Assembly (NCBI GenBank): GCA_021603905.1
Contig: BQIU01000010.1
Span: forward strand, 1 to 64,000
Source: Nitrospirales bacterium
GTDB taxonomy: Bacteria > Nitrospirota > Nitrospiria > Nitrospirales > UBA8639
Direction of reading: 5' to 3'
Length of the DNA: 64,000 bases
Part shown: positions 1 through 10,228 of the stretch, one piece after another
Position numbering within the stretch: the first letter of the stretch is position 1
Layout of the letters: every line of letters starts with the position of its first letter
Program-made: the position numbers and the translations under genes
Notes under the pieces: generated by a model
Database searches by the model: none
What the model saw: only the letters and a program-made list of their open reading frames with translations
What the model was told of the DNA's origin: nothing

Positions 1-535
1 TCAGCCGGAGGTTGATATTACGGATTTACGGACCCGAGTGGGCATGGTGTTTCAGAAAGTGAATCCGTTTCCCAAGTCGATCTATCAAAACGTCGCCTAT
101 GGGCCGATGTTGCAAAAAGTGAAGAGCCGATCCGCGCTGGATGAGATTGTCGAAAGCAGTCTTCAGGGAGCAGGGTTATGGGATGAAGTCAAAGATCGCT
201 TGCATACCAGTGCGCTCGGCATTTCCGGAGGTCAGCAGCAACGGCTGTGTATTGCCCGGGCATTAGCCGTGAATCCGGATGTTCTCCTGATGGATGAACC
301 CTGTTCCGCACTTGACCCGATTTCGACCGGCAAAATCGAAGAACTGCTGCATTCCCTGAAGGAACGGCTCACGATTGTGATCGTGACCCACAATATGCAG
401 CAAGCCGCTCGCGTGTCTGATAATACGGGATTCTTTTTATTAGGCGAACTGATTGAGTATGATGATACGAAAAAGATTTTTACTAATCCCGGGGATCGCC
501 GTACAGAAGATTATGTCACTGGACGATTTGGGTGA
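1..535 (+). CDS. pstB: Phosphate ABC transporter ATP-binding protein PstB, 5'-truncated by window edge
   Basis: Frame is open to the window start. ABC signature [15 protein letters not shown], Walker B LLMDEP, H-loop [14 protein letters not shown]; immediately followed by phoU. Confidence 0.93.
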   Translation, partial: QPEVDITDLRTRVGMVFQKVNPFPKSIYQNVAYGPMLQKVKSRSALDEIVESSLQGAGLWDEVKDRLHTSALGISGGQQQRLCIARALAVNPDVLLMDEPCSALDPISTGKIEELLHSLKERLTIVIVTHNMQQAARVSDNTGFFLLGELIEYDDTKKIFTNPGDRRTEDYVTGRFG

Positions 536-600
536 CATGGCAGGTGGTCCTCTTTGCATCCTCGATGGTCAACAAATAATGTGTGAATGAAGGAGACACG

Positions 601-1275
601 GTGCAACGTCATTTTGATGAAGAATTATCGGAGCTGAGACAGAAAATATTGCGGATGGGTGCACTGGTTGAAGACCAAATTCGACAAGCGACCCATGCGT
701 TAATTGAACGGGACGACAAATTAGCGCAACAGGTGATTGATAATGATCGAAGAGTCAATACTCTGGATGTTGAAGTCGATGAAGCGTGTCTACAGTTGTT
801 GGCGTTGTATCAACCGGCGGCTCGTGATCTGCGGTTCATCACCACGGCAATGAAAATTTCTACTGACTTAGAACGGATGAGCGATTTAGCCGAAAATATT
901 TGTGAGCGAACAATTGAGCTGAATGAAGAACCGCAGCTTAAACCCTATATTGATATTCCAGCGTTGGCGAATAAAAGTTTACAAATGGTCGGAGAGGCGC
1001 TTGATGCGTTTGTTCGAGGGGATTCTATGCTAGCGCGAAAAGTTCTTGATGATGACGATGAGATTGATGAGTTGAACGAGCAGCTCTTTCGTGAGCTGCT
1101 ATCGTATATGATTGAAAACCCCAAGACGATTTCCCGTGCTATTCGACTGTCATTTATCTCAAAATATATTGAACGTATTGCAGACCACGCGACAAACATT
1201 GCGGAACTTGTCGTGTATTTAGTCGAAGGTAAGATTATTCGGCATACACTTCCTGCTGAATCTGTCGAATCGTAA
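601..1275 (+). CDS. phoU: Phosphate signalling protein PhoU
   Basis: Two PhoU repeats (ARDLRFITTAMKISTDLERMSDLAENI; SRAIRLSFISKYIERIADHATNIAE). GTG at 601 preceded by AAGGAGAC is a better start than ATG 583 in the ORF track. Confidence 0.93.
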   Translation: MQRHFDEELSELRQKILRMGALVEDQIRQATHALIERDDKLAQQVIDNDRRVNTLDVEVDEACLQLLALYQPAARDLRFITTAMKISTDLERMSDLAENICERTIELNEEPQLKPYIDIPALANKSLQMVGEALDAFVRGDSMLARKVLDDDDEIDELNEQLFRELLSYMIENPKTISRAIRLSFISKYIERIADHATNIAELVVYLVEGKIIRHTLPAESVES

Positions 1276-1485
1276 GTCATCAATCTCCCCCTCATTTCCT
1301 TCCCTTTAAGTTTTGGCGGTATTGTTTTGTGTCATTTTTCCCTGGACCGCTGCTGATCTGGTCGTGGTCGCACACGAGCCGTTCCCTAGGTTTTTTGAGG
1401 TGCCCTGTAGCAGAGGTGAGTTGCCGGGCTTTTATATTCTCACGGAGATAAACGTGAAGCGCATTCTGAAAGAGGAAATCTTTAG

Positions 1486-1677
1486 GAAATTCGTGATCAG
1501 CTCAAGCTTGACCCTGGGGATCGAGTAGAGTTTCTCGTTGGATCCGACGGACGCATAACGGTGTGGCCGGTGACATCCGATGTGACGACCTTAAAAGGTA
1601 TGATTCCTAAGCCTAAAAACCCTATGACCCTTGAGGCAATGCGAGCGGCTATTCGGCGACAAGGACGACGTTGGTGA
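1486..1677 (+). pseudogene. VapB/AbrB-family antitoxin remnant, 5'-truncated
   Basis: Frame reads EIRDQLKLDPGDRVEFLVGSDGRITVWPVTSDVTTLKGMIPKPKNPMTLEAMRAAIRRQGRRW*, a typical AbrB-type antitoxin, but a TAG lies directly upstream (1483-1485) and no N-terminal strand is present. Confidence 0.75.
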
Positions 1678-2050
1678 CGGGCATTGACCCCAATGTGCGT
1701 GTACGCTATTTGGTGCAAGATGATCCAGTCCAGGCCAAGGCGGCTACCCACTTTATTGAGCGAGAATGCACGCGAGATGACCCTGGGCTTCTTCATCACT
1801 TAGTGTTATTAAAACGGTGTGAGTGTTAGATGGTTGCTATGATCAGACCAAGGAAACCCTGATGAAAACGATAGTGCAACTGCTACGTGTGTCGCAGGTG
1901 GTGTGGAAAGCCTTAGAAGATTGTCGAGAAGGAGCCGCCGATTTTACCGATTATTTGCTGAGTCGGATTCATGAAGCTCAGGGTTGTTCTACCACGGTCA
2001 CGTTTGACCGTGCGGCCGGAAAAGCTTCAATGTTTACGTCATTGAAATAG
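1674..2050 (+). pseudogene. VapC PIN-domain toxin remnant with frameshift and internal loss
   Basis: GTG 1674 overlaps the vapB stop: VTGIDPNVRVRYLVQDDPVQAKAATHFIERECTRDDPGLLHHLVLLKRCEC*, then in another frame (within ORF 1823-2050) CYDQTKETLMKTIVQLLRVSQ-VVWKALEDCREGAADFTDYLLSRIHEAQGCSTTVTFDRAAGKASMF, the PIN C-terminal half. Confidence 0.8.
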
Positions 2051-2099
2051 AACTAGTGCGATAGACAGTATTGTGGAATTGACGCGTAGAATGCTGTTG

Positions 2100-4256
2100 T
2101 CAAGTTTGTTGCTCCTCTTTCAAGATAGTACGGTCTTTCCAGTGATTGACAAACCAGTCTTGCGAATTAAACGCATCCTCTTCAGACTTTGGCGTGAGAC
2201 GTTGATAGCTGCCTGTTGACGTGAGTTTTCTCGCCTTAGTGTTGTCACGGAGGTGAATGTGCAGGATATTCTGGATGAGGAGATCCTTCAGTGACTGATG
2301 TTCTATGGGAAATAACACTTCGACTCGACCATCCAGATTTCTGGCCATGAGGTCGGCGCTCCCCAAGAACATCTCGTCTTCTCCGCCATTCTGAAAGTAA
2401 TACATACGGGAATGTTCAAGGAATCTTCCGACGATGGAGGTAACCGTAATAGTTTCACTCACGCCAGGGATGCCGGGCCGTAAGCCACACACGCCTCGAA
2501 TGACTAAATCAATTGTTACGCCAGCTTGAGACGCATGATAGAGGGCATGAATGCAGGCTTGATCGACTAAGGCGTTCATTTTAAATGCAAGATAGCCGTC
2601 ACCATGTTCCTGATGCCGGGCGATCTCACGATCGATCCGGCTGAGAATTTCCTTGCGCATGGAATGCGGGGCAACCAGGAGTTTGTTATAGGTCTCTTTG
2701 CGGGAATATCCGGTCAGGGCATTAAATAAGTCAGCGACATCGGTGCCGATGGCGTCATCACATGTAAAAAAGCTGAAATCCGTATAGATACGGCTGGTCA
2801 TGGGATTGTAGTTTCCTGTCCCCAAGTGTAAATAACGGCGAAGTCCGTCGTGATCTTTTCGGACCACCATGCAAAGTTTGGCATGCGTCTTCAGCCCACG
2901 GACGCCATAGACCACGTGGACGCCTTCATCTTCTAATTTTCTGGCCCACTCAATGTTGTTCTCTTCGTCAAACCGTGCTTGCAATTCGAAGAGCACGGCC
3001 ACCTGTTTTCCATTTTCTCGAGCTTCCATCAGGGCTTCGACAATCGTCGAGTTGGCTCCCACCCGGTAAAGTGTTTGTTTAATCGCCAGGACATGTGGAT
3101 CATTGGCGGCTTCTCGAACAAAATCGACAATGGGGAGAAAATTGTCATAGGGATGAAAGAGGAGATGGTCTTCTTGGCGAATCGCTGAAAATAGATTATC
3201 TCGATTCGCTAAGCGTTCCGGAATTGTGTTGAGAAATGGCGGGAATTTCAGCTCGGGCCTGTCAATCTGCAGCAATTCCATGAGGCTTGAGAGTCCTGGA
3301 GGAAAGTCGTAGGTGAAGACTTGATACGGCGCGAGATTGAGATTTCTGACTAAAATATTTCGAATATGATCGGGTGTTTGTTGGTCCAATTCCATTCGGA
3401 CCACTGACCCGAAATGGCGCAGGTCAACCTGTTCTTCAATGGTTGAAAGGAGATCGGCTGCTTCGTCTTCTTCGATGGCCAAGTCGGCGTCACGTGTAAT
3501 ACGGAATAGGTACGAAGCCTGAATCGTTAAGCCTGGAAATAGCAAGTCCAGGTTGGCCGTAATGATATCCTCAAGCCAAACAAAGTGATACGCGTTCGAA
3601 GTGGGGGATGTGTCATTTTTCTGATTCTTTTGAGGAGTGTCATCCTGAGGAATACGGATCAGCCGTGGGAAGTTGTTTGGGACTTTGACTCTAGCAAAAC
3701 ATTCGCCTCGCTCAGAATCGTGCGCGACGACCGCCAGATTGAGTGTGAGATTCGAAATGTGTGGAAATGGATGCGACGGGTCAAAGGCCAGTGGGGTCAG
3801 GGCAGGAAAAATTTCTTGTGAAAAGTATTGCCGTAAGGTCTCACGTTGCGTCGAAGACAGTTGGTCATACCGAAAGAGGCAAATATTCGCATCATGCAGT
3901 TTGTGGAACAAATCGTTTTCCCAGCATTTGGTGATGCGCGTGAGTTGACTCAGGAGTTTTTGCCGGACAGCACTTAATTGGTCAGAGGGAGCCATGCCAT
4001 CTGGCGGGCTTTCGACGACTCCGCTGGTGACTTGTTCGCGGAGGCCAGAAATCCGAACCATAAAGAATTCATCTAAATTACTAAAGAAAATGGCTAGAAA
4101 CTTCGCACGTTCTAAGAGTGGTTGACTGTGGTCTTCAGCCTCTTCAAGGACACGCTCATTAAATTCCAGCCAACTGAGTTCGCGGTTGAGATAGAGTTTG
4201 GGATCGTAGAGATCGACCTCTGGTTTAGGGGTGTTTTGTGTATCTGAGTCTGTCAT
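2100..4256 (-). CDS. ppk1: Polyphosphate kinase 1
   Basis: LYLNRELSWLEFNERVLEEA, FFSNLDEFFMVRISGL, LFHPYDNF, VLAIKQTLYRVGANSTIVEALMEA, THAKLCMVVR, HLGTGNYNP. Start likely MTDSDTQNT (4256); the ORF track extends to 4472. Confidence 0.95.
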   Translation of the reverse strand: MTDSDTQNTPKPEVDLYDPKLYLNRELSWLEFNERVLEEAEDHSQPLLERAKFLAIFFSNLDEFFMVRISGLREQVTSGVVESPPDGMAPSDQLSAVRQKLLSQLTRITKCWENDLFHKLHDANICLFRYDQLSSTQRETLRQYFSQEIFPALTPLAFDPSHPFPHISNLTLNLAVVAHDSERGECFARVKVPNNFPRLIRIPQDDTPQKNQKNDTSPTSNAYHFVWLEDIITANLDLLFPGLTIQASYLFRITRDADLAIEEDEAADLLSTIEEQVDLRHFGSVVRMELDQQTPDHIRNILVRNLNLAPYQVFTYDFPPGLSSLMELLQIDRPELKFPPFLNTIPERLANRDNLFSAIRQEDHLLFHPYDNFLPIVDFVREAANDPHVLAIKQTLYRVGANSTIVEALMEARENGKQVAVLFELQARFDEENNIEWARKLEDEGVHVVYGVRGLKTHAKLCMVVRKDHDGLRRYLHLGTGNYNPMTSRIYTDFSFFTCDDAIGTDVADLFNALTGYSRKETYNKLLVAPHSMRKEILSRIDREIARHQEHGDGYLAFKMNALVDQACIHALYHASQAGVTIDLVIRGVCGLRPGIPGVSETITVTSIVGRFLEHSRMYYFQNGGEDEMFLGSADLMARNLDGRVEVLFPIEHQSLKDLLIQNILHIHLRDNTKARKLTSTGSYQRLTPKSEEDAFNSQDWFVNHWKDRTILKEEQQT

Positions 4257-4305
4257 AGTTTGCTCTGCTTGGGTTATTGGTAACTGGGTGAGTGTGAACT
4301 CTTTT

Positions 4306-5760
4306 TTACCCCAATGTAGCCTTGGCGCGTTTTTTGACTTTTCCCCATCGGTTGGGGAAAGCCCTCCGTGCTTGCACACGTCGACGGCGGAGACGTTCGA
4401 CAATAAGGCCTGCGGTAAACGCTGAACTGATGTGTTGAGTTGTGCGAAGAAAGGTCTGTAATTGTTCTTCAATCATGACCGTATCTTGGTGTTCGCCTAA
4501 GAGATCTTGAAGTTTCCGTACTTGACGAATGAGTTGAGAGGCCGATTTGCCTGTGCACGGTTCTGCCAGCTCAGTGGCATATCTGACTCGTTTTGCACGA
4601 ATGCGGAGACGGTGAAGATCTTCATCGTTATACGCTTTAGGTAAATTATCTACGGCTTTTTCGAGTTTGTCGAATTCCTTCTTTGCAAGGTCTTGAAGCG
4701 CAACATGTAGAGTCATGATGTCCATATGTTGTATGGACGACTGTAAGTGATCGAGGAGCGTAAGATAACGCGGACTTCGCAGTGCGTCTAACATCGTAGT
4801 GTGAGCCTCAGCGCGTTGTGAGGCTAACTGGTTAAGAAGAGAAGTATAGGCTTCTTGTTCCGATGCTGTCAGAGTTTGCGTTTCGCGCTGAAGTTTCTCA
4901 AGTAAGACATCGAAATCACGAACCCGACCGAGAGTTGACGCGAGCCAGCCTATTTCTCTCCGTATCGTTGGGTTCCATGTTGAGTTTGAGGCGGGCTGGA
5001 TCGTTCGAAGGATAGCCCGAGCCCGTCTCGTGGCAACGCGCATTTGATGAAGATCTTCTTGGTCGCGTCCTAAGCGTGTGCCCGGATCATGCCGGAGAAT
5101 TTCGTCAAGCTGTTGCTTCAGCCGTAATTGGACATGCTCTCCTGGATGAGCTGATGCATCCAGTATCTGTTTCTGTTCAGGGTACTTGAGGTCGAGGGCC
5201 TGGCAGAGCTGTGGACGGATATTTTTCGTAACTGCCCCGGCCGTTTTTAATTGTGTCGTAATGTGCTTGAGGTGTTTGTTCGTGCCGTCGATGAGCATGA
5301 CTCGAAGCTCGGTCAAGCGTTTGCGAATCCGACGGTCCTCTAAAAGCGCAATGTGATCTTTCGTCAGTTCTGCGAGGGTACGATCATCTTCTCGTATCTG
5401 ATACGTATGTCTTTCTGTTCGAAGTTTGGCGATTGCCGTTGGGGCTTGCCCTCGAAGGAATGCAAATAAGAGATCAGCTAATTCTGGGGGGAGTTTAGGT
5501 GACCCATGAGAAATTTCCAGCATACCGCTTGCCCCGGATTTTGGGATCATCAACTGCCATGAGCCCTTGCCCTGTTCGACACGCCGTCGTAACGTGATAC
5601 CGAGTCGAGTCAAGTCATAATTTTGGGTATCGTAGTATGTTGAGGTAAAAACCCGTTTATGTAGAACGTGATGGGTCAGATGTTCGGGCAGACAAAATCC
5701 GGCAGGAGCACCTAGTCTGACATCTTGTTCCGGATGGTGTTTACATGTAGAAAGACACAT
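4306..5760 (-). CDS. CYTH-CHAD domain protein
   Basis: N-terminal CYTH-like segment (STYYDTQNYDLTRLGITLRRRVEQGKGSWQLMIP) and C-terminal CHAD helices (DLHQMRVATRRARAILR; DLHRLRIRAKRVRYATEL; LQDLLGEHQDTVMIEEQL). Directly upstream of ppk1. Confidence 0.9.
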   Translation of the reverse strand: MCLSTCKHHPEQDVRLGAPAGFCLPEHLTHHVLHKRVFTSTYYDTQNYDLTRLGITLRRRVEQGKGSWQLMIPKSGASGMLEISHGSPKLPPELADLLFAFLRGQAPTAIAKLRTERHTYQIREDDRTLAELTKDHIALLEDRRIRKRLTELRVMLIDGTNKHLKHITTQLKTAGAVTKNIRPQLCQALDLKYPEQKQILDASAHPGEHVQLRLKQQLDEILRHDPGTRLGRDQEDLHQMRVATRRARAILRTIQPASNSTWNPTIRREIGWLASTLGRVRDFDVLLEKLQRETQTLTASEQEAYTSLLNQLASQRAEAHTTMLDALRSPRYLTLLDHLQSSIQHMDIMTLHVALQDLAKKEFDKLEKAVDNLPKAYNDEDLHRLRIRAKRVRYATELAEPCTGKSASQLIRQVRKLQDLLGEHQDTVMIEEQLQTFLRTTQHISSAFTAGLIVERLRRRRVQARRAFPNRWGKVKKRAKATLG

Positions 5761-6045
5761 GAAAATACTGAGGAAAGCATATGATGAGTATTAGATGAAA
5801 TTTGAAGGAAATAAAGCAAGTACTCTATCATAACGGTTTCTGGCAAAAGTGTGAAATTTCATGTCACTCGTCGCTGAGAGTGAAAGAATCCCTGATCTTG
5901 GATGTTATTCTAAACTCATGAAAATTAAAGATTTTTCTTCAATGCAGAATCACGTAACCTTCCTGTGAAGGTTCTCCTGTTCGATGCTACTCAAATGTTC
6001 TCTGTGTTACATAGTCAACTCTGTTGCGATTGACTGTCAGGAACC

Positions 6046-7350
6046 ATGACTAGATTAGCGGTGTTTTTCAACGTGCTGTTTGGGTTTGCTGGGGTATTCT
6101 TGATTTCGTGTTCGATGATTCCTCAGGCATCAGGCCCAGTGCAATCATTCACCTTTGTCTCGCTCATACGATCTGCTGTGCCAGGGAGCATGTCTCCCTG
6201 TGCCCCATTTCTCCTGCCGGAAGGATTCACGCAATCGATTCTTATCCAGGAACGCCCTCTGTGTTCAAATGCAAGAGGTACTCTTGATGTCATTGTCGAC
6301 GCGAGTGATCGAACGGATATGAATACCGTGAATGAAACAGGTTCAGAAGTTGGCCGGTATCTCTATCGTACGCACGAAACTGATGAGGGACGAGGGGCGA
6401 TATCTGCAATGGACTTACAGACGGGTCAAATGACTATTCACATGGGCGAAAAATTTGGTGGCTGGAATCGAATGGATGGAATCGAATGGACGCCATGGGG
6501 AACATTACTGACGGCAGAGGAAACTGGTGCCTATGGCCGGCTGTTCGAATGTCGGGTAGAGCGTTTGCTGTTATCTTGCGTTGATCGCCCGGCTGTCGGA
6601 CGTATGTCTCACGAAGGGATCGCTGTCACACGGGACGGGTCTGTGTATGTGGTAGACGAATTTGATGGCGGGTCGATCTTTAAGTTTGTCTCGGGCACCT
6701 ACGGCGATCTTTCATCAGGTCAACTGTTTGCGCTGAATGTTCAATCCGATGATGTCACGATGTGTTCTGAAACGGCAGGTGTAGGATTTATCCCGACTGG
6801 GAACGCCGAGTGGGTGCCCCTCACACCAGGCCGAGGTCGTGTGGTGACTGATCCGGCATACAATGCGAGAGCGGCCGCACGTGAAGCAAGAGTGACGCAG
6901 TTCTGTCGTCCTGAAGATGTTGAAATCATCGAGGATCATTTATATGTGGCCATGACGACGACACACACGGTCTTTCAAGTATCACTGTCCTCGGAGCAGC
7001 CAGTGGTCACGGAGTATGTCGGAATCAACACGAATATGAACAGTGAAGAATCTGTGCCAGCCTATAGTTTGTCTAACCCGGATAATTTAGCTTCTGATCA
7101 AGCTGGAAATCTTTACATTGTCGAAGATAACGCAGGTGAAAATGATATCTGGATGGCGACTCCGGACATGGATGGCAATGGAGAAGCGGACTCTGTCGTG
7201 TTATTTGCCACGATGACGACTCGTGGTGCAGAAGCTTCTGGTATTTATTTTCCACCTCAGGGACCAACAAGGATGTTTGTGAATGTGCAGCATGCGGATG
7301 ACGGGAATGATATGACATTGGTGATTACACAGGATGGTGAACGGGAATAA
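6046..7350 (+). CDS. PhoX/DUF839-like phosphatase-family lipoprotein
   Basis: Lipobox-like N-terminus (GFAGVFLISCS); GRYLYRTHETDEGRGAISAMDLQTG, NRMDGIEWTPWGTLLTAEE, GTYGDLSSGQLFAL, CRPEDVEI resemble PhoX-type proteins. Confidence 0.72.
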   Translation: MTRLAVFFNVLFGFAGVFLISCSMIPQASGPVQSFTFVSLIRSAVPGSMSPCAPFLLPEGFTQSILIQERPLCSNARGTLDVIVDASDRTDMNTVNETGSEVGRYLYRTHETDEGRGAISAMDLQTGQMTIHMGEKFGGWNRMDGIEWTPWGTLLTAEETGAYGRLFECRVERLLLSCVDRPAVGRMSHEGIAVTRDGSVYVVDEFDGGSIFKFVSGTYGDLSSGQLFALNVQSDDVTMCSETAGVGFIPTGNAEWVPLTPGRGRVVTDPAYNARAAAREARVTQFCRPEDVEIIEDHLYVAMTTTHTVFQVSLSSEQPVVTEYVGINTNMNSEESVPAYSLSNPDNLASDQAGNLYIVEDNAGENDIWMATPDMDGNGEADSVVLFATMTTRGAEASGIYFPPQGPTRMFVNVQHADDGNDMTLVITQDGERE

Positions 7351-7470
7351 TTCACGCAAATGCTGATGTGTGGCTTTCATTCAGAAAAGATTTATAATGA
7401 CGCGTTCTTGCACGATTCCTATGAGACGTTCATGTGCATCGATGCATAATTTTGGGGAGTGAGTGAATTA

Positions 7471-8277
7471 ATGGCTTCTCTAGACATCCCTGACCACATG
7501 GATTTATCGGCGTTACTTCAGGTTGCCGTTCAATCGGCACAGGCACCGGCAGACATTATCCTGAGTTATTTCCAGCAGACCGCTCTTGTCGTTGAAAAGA
7601 AGCAGGATGATTCTCCCGTCACCAAGGCCGACAAAGAAGCTGAACGGTACATTCGGCAACATTTGGGTAAATATTCGTCGCCTGAACCCATCGATATTCT
7701 CGGCGAAGAGCATGGGTTTGAAGAATCCGGGGCACGGTTTCGTTGGGTGATTGACCCCATCGACGGGACGAGAGGGTTTGTCCGCGGTATTCCCCTCTTT
7801 GGCACGATCGTGGCCCTGGAAGACATTCAATCTCAGCGTGCGTTAGTCGGTGCTATCCATCTTCCAGTCCTGAATGTCACATATTCAGCAGCACGAGGAT
7901 TAGGGGCATGGTGTCAGGGGAAACCGCTGAGTGTTTCTTCTATCACTAACATGAAAGACGCCATCATTTCTGTTGGTGACCCTTTGCAGTTTGCCCATGC
8001 GAGGTGTGACGCGGCGTATCGTCGGCTTGGTGAGTTGTGTTCGTGTTTACGAGGGTATACGGATTGTTTTGGTCATGCTCTGGTGGTAGGCGGATCGCTT
8101 GACGCCATGTTCGATCCTGACCTGAATCCATGGGATGTGCTAGCGACTCAGGTCCTCGTTGAAGAAGCAGGCGGAAAGATGCTGATGCGTTCGTCAGCGA
8201 ACAAAGAGAAAGTTGATGCGTTATTTGGGAATCCTGATCTTGTCAATTTTCTTTCTCAGGAACTATGTTTTTCGTAG
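7471..8277 (+). CDS. Inositol monophosphatase family protein (histidinol-phosphatase-like)
   Basis: DILGEEHG, WVIDPIDGTRGFVRGIPLFGTIVALE, NPWDVLATQVLVEEAGGKM motifs. ATG 7471 has a GGGGAG SD. Confidence 0.9.
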   Translation: MASLDIPDHMDLSALLQVAVQSAQAPADIILSYFQQTALVVEKKQDDSPVTKADKEAERYIRQHLGKYSSPEPIDILGEEHGFEESGARFRWVIDPIDGTRGFVRGIPLFGTIVALEDIQSQRALVGAIHLPVLNVTYSAARGLGAWCQGKPLSVSSITNMKDAIISVGDPLQFAHARCDAAYRRLGELCSCLRGYTDCFGHALVVGGSLDAMFDPDLNPWDVLATQVLVEEAGGKMLMRSSANKEKVDALFGNPDLVNFLSQELCFS

Positions 8278-8550
8278 GTGGATCCATTGCCTGGCAGGAA
8301 ACAGCTCGATCTGGTTGTTCTCACGAGAAGAATGCTCGTGTCCTTTCTTGGGTGAAGATATATCGTGGGTGCGCACGTGCAGGTTGACTGTGGCTAGAGA
8401 CGTTGTCTTCTCAGTCACTTGAAGCTGTCCAAGATGTTCCTGAGATTTTGAGTGAAAACGCATCGCTTGGTACAGAGAGTTAGCCATCCGAACAATTTTA
8501 GACTGGACAAGGATAAGGAATGATTGGCAACGAATGTTCAATGGGTACAT
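8263..8550 (-). CDS. Hypothetical short ORF
   Basis: 95-aa ORF without recognised motif; may be non-coding. Confidence 0.2.
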   Translation of the reverse strand: MYPLNIRCQSFLILVQSKIVRMANSLYQAMRFHSKSQEHLGQLQVTEKTTSLATVNLHVRTHDISSPKKGHEHSSRENNQIELFPARQWIHLRKT

Positions 8551-8879
8551 TCTTTCTCCTTTTCGTTGATGATCAAATAATTGGGACGTCGAATCGATGA
8601 GGTTTCCTTGGTGTGACGGATTTCTTCACGGCCAATACGTGAATAGACAGAACACAGACATTGAATTGCAATAGGCGAAATTGACCGTGGTCTTGCCCGC
8701 AATGTGTTTGTCCTTAAAATGGAGAGAAGGTCAATATATCGATGTTCTCCTGCATGACGCGGATGACCAAGCCTGGCGGATTCTTGGTCCTTGGCGAGAG
8801 GGTGAGTTTCGCCGTTCCGGGTAGCACACGATTGAGCGAGAGAGGTGAAGAAGGTGGTGTAGGCACCCGTCCCGATCAA
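8538..8879 (-). CDS. Hypothetical short ORF
   Basis: 113-aa ORF slightly overlapping the 8263-8550 ORF; no recognised domain. Confidence 0.2.
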   Translation of the reverse strand: MIGTGAYTTFFTSLAQSCATRNGETHPLAKDQESARLGHPRHAGEHRYIDLLSILRTNTLRARPRSISPIAIQCLCSVYSRIGREEIRHTKETSSIRRPNYLIINEKEKECTH

Positions 8880-9015
8880 TCCTGTGGATGCAAGAGGTCA
8901 TATGTTGACCTTCCCTAGCGAGGTGTTCGTAATCAGCGAATCGTGACTCTACTCTCTTGTGCGTTCTCTCGGTCTCCCAGTGATCTTCATATTATAACCC
9001 TCGAGCCCTGTTGGC

Positions 9016-9327
9016 TTAACGGCTTCGTATAGGATCAATTCGACGATAGCCCCGGCGACGTCGTGGTTGAGGTGCCGGTTTTTCTGCTTGTTCGATTGTG
9101 TGATGGTGGTGGATAAGCGGATCACTGACAAATCCACAATTGGCACAGCGGACGCCAATAATCCAAAGCGGATGACATGAATCTTTCATGTCGCAATACT
9201 CTTCCCGAACAATGAGTCCCTGACATCGAGGGCATGTTTCAAAATGCATCGGAGCATTGCGAGATGTTTTATGATTAGATGGATTCCTTGTCAGTACTCG
9301 ATCATCTGGTAGCAAAGGGGCTTTCAC
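9016..9327 (-). CDS. Small zinc-ribbon protein
   Basis: CPRCQGLIVREEYCDM...VRCANCG cysteine pattern. GTG start at 9327 preceded on the minus strand by AAGGAGTATCAT. Confidence 0.6.
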   Translation of the reverse strand: MKAPLLPDDRVLTRNPSNHKTSRNAPMHFETCPRCQGLIVREEYCDMKDSCHPLWIIGVRCANCGFVSDPLIHHHHTIEQAEKPAPQPRRRRGYRRIDPIRSR

Positions 9328-9487
9328 ATGATACTCCTTAGAATGGGGCGGCGTGTGTTATGGGGGTTGTGTATCATATTCTGAAAGTATAGTGACGGTT
9401 TGTGACAGCCCTGTTAAAGTCAGATTACTAATTTGTAAAACCGGTACGTCGGGACGATGGAGAAATGCGATACCTTGTAGAGTTTAC

Positions 9488-10228
9488 TCAGCGGGCGTCT
9501 AATGTGCTGAGCAAGTTGTGAGCCTCAGGAAGAAAGTGATGAGTCCACGTGTACGGGTAATGTGGGTGTGTCGCTTGGATGACGGCAAGTAATTGCTTAC
9601 GAGCGGCCTCTTGTTTGTTTTGCTTGATGAACAGTTTTGCCAGAAGCAGTCTCGCATTGGTGTAGCGCTCATCAATGGCGATCGCTTGCTCGAGATGATG
9701 TTGAGCTTTTTCTTCATCTCCGCCCAGCATCCAGGGGAGTTTCGCTAACAACCCGCCCAGCATCTGATGTGCCGGAGCATGGGTGGGGTCGAGGGTCAGT
9801 GCTTGCCGGACATGTAATAAAATTTCCTTAATATTTATCATCCCGATTGCGTAACTTTTGAGTCGAGTGGCATTGCCGAGATTTGCCGCATAGAGAAAGT
9901 GTGCTTCGGCATTGAGTGCTTCGAGTGCCATGGCCTGTTTGGCGTGACGTGCCCCTGCCTCATAGGCCGACAGTCGATGCGGGTTTTCCGTAAAAAGATC
10001 ATCCCCCATATTGAGGTGCAGTTCGGATAGCTGAAGCAAGAGTGGTACGTTGTCTGGATGCTGTGCGAGTTCAGCAGTCAGCGATGTCAGATCTGCGTGA
10101 AGGGAATGCGGGTATCCGTTGGGGATGCTGTCGCGTTGAGCCCATACGAGAGTGGACAATAACAACATACAGCTCAAACTCAGCAGAATGAATACGGAGT
10201 AGACCTTATTGCCGGTCGGGGTGAACAT
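9488..10228 (-). CDS. TPR-repeat protein, exported
   Basis: MFTPTGNKVYSVFILLSLSCMLLLSTLVWAQ signal-like N-terminus (internal ATG at 10228 preferred); TPR-like helices (HVRQALTLDPTHAPAHQMLGGLL; AQHHLEQAIAIDERYTNARLLLAKLF). Confidence 0.75.
   Translation of the reverse strand: MFTPTGNKVYSVFILLSLSCMLLLSTLVWAQRDSIPNGYPHSLHADLTSLTAELAQHPDNVPLLLQLSELHLNMGDDLFTENPHRLSAYEAGARHAKQAMALEALNAEAHFLYAANLGNATRLKSYAIGMINIKEILLHVRQALTLDPTHAPAHQMLGGLLAKLPWMLGGDEEKAQHHLEQAIAIDERYTNARLLLAKLFIKQNKQEAARKQLLAVIQATHPHYPYTWTHHFLPEAHNLLSTLDAR

Noticed and set aside
1497-1799. Minus-strand 100-aa ORF
   Set aside because: Antisense to the vapBC remnant; no motif.
3585-3948. Plus-strand ORFs inside ppk1
   Set aside because: Antisense to a well-supported ppk1; no motif and no RBS.
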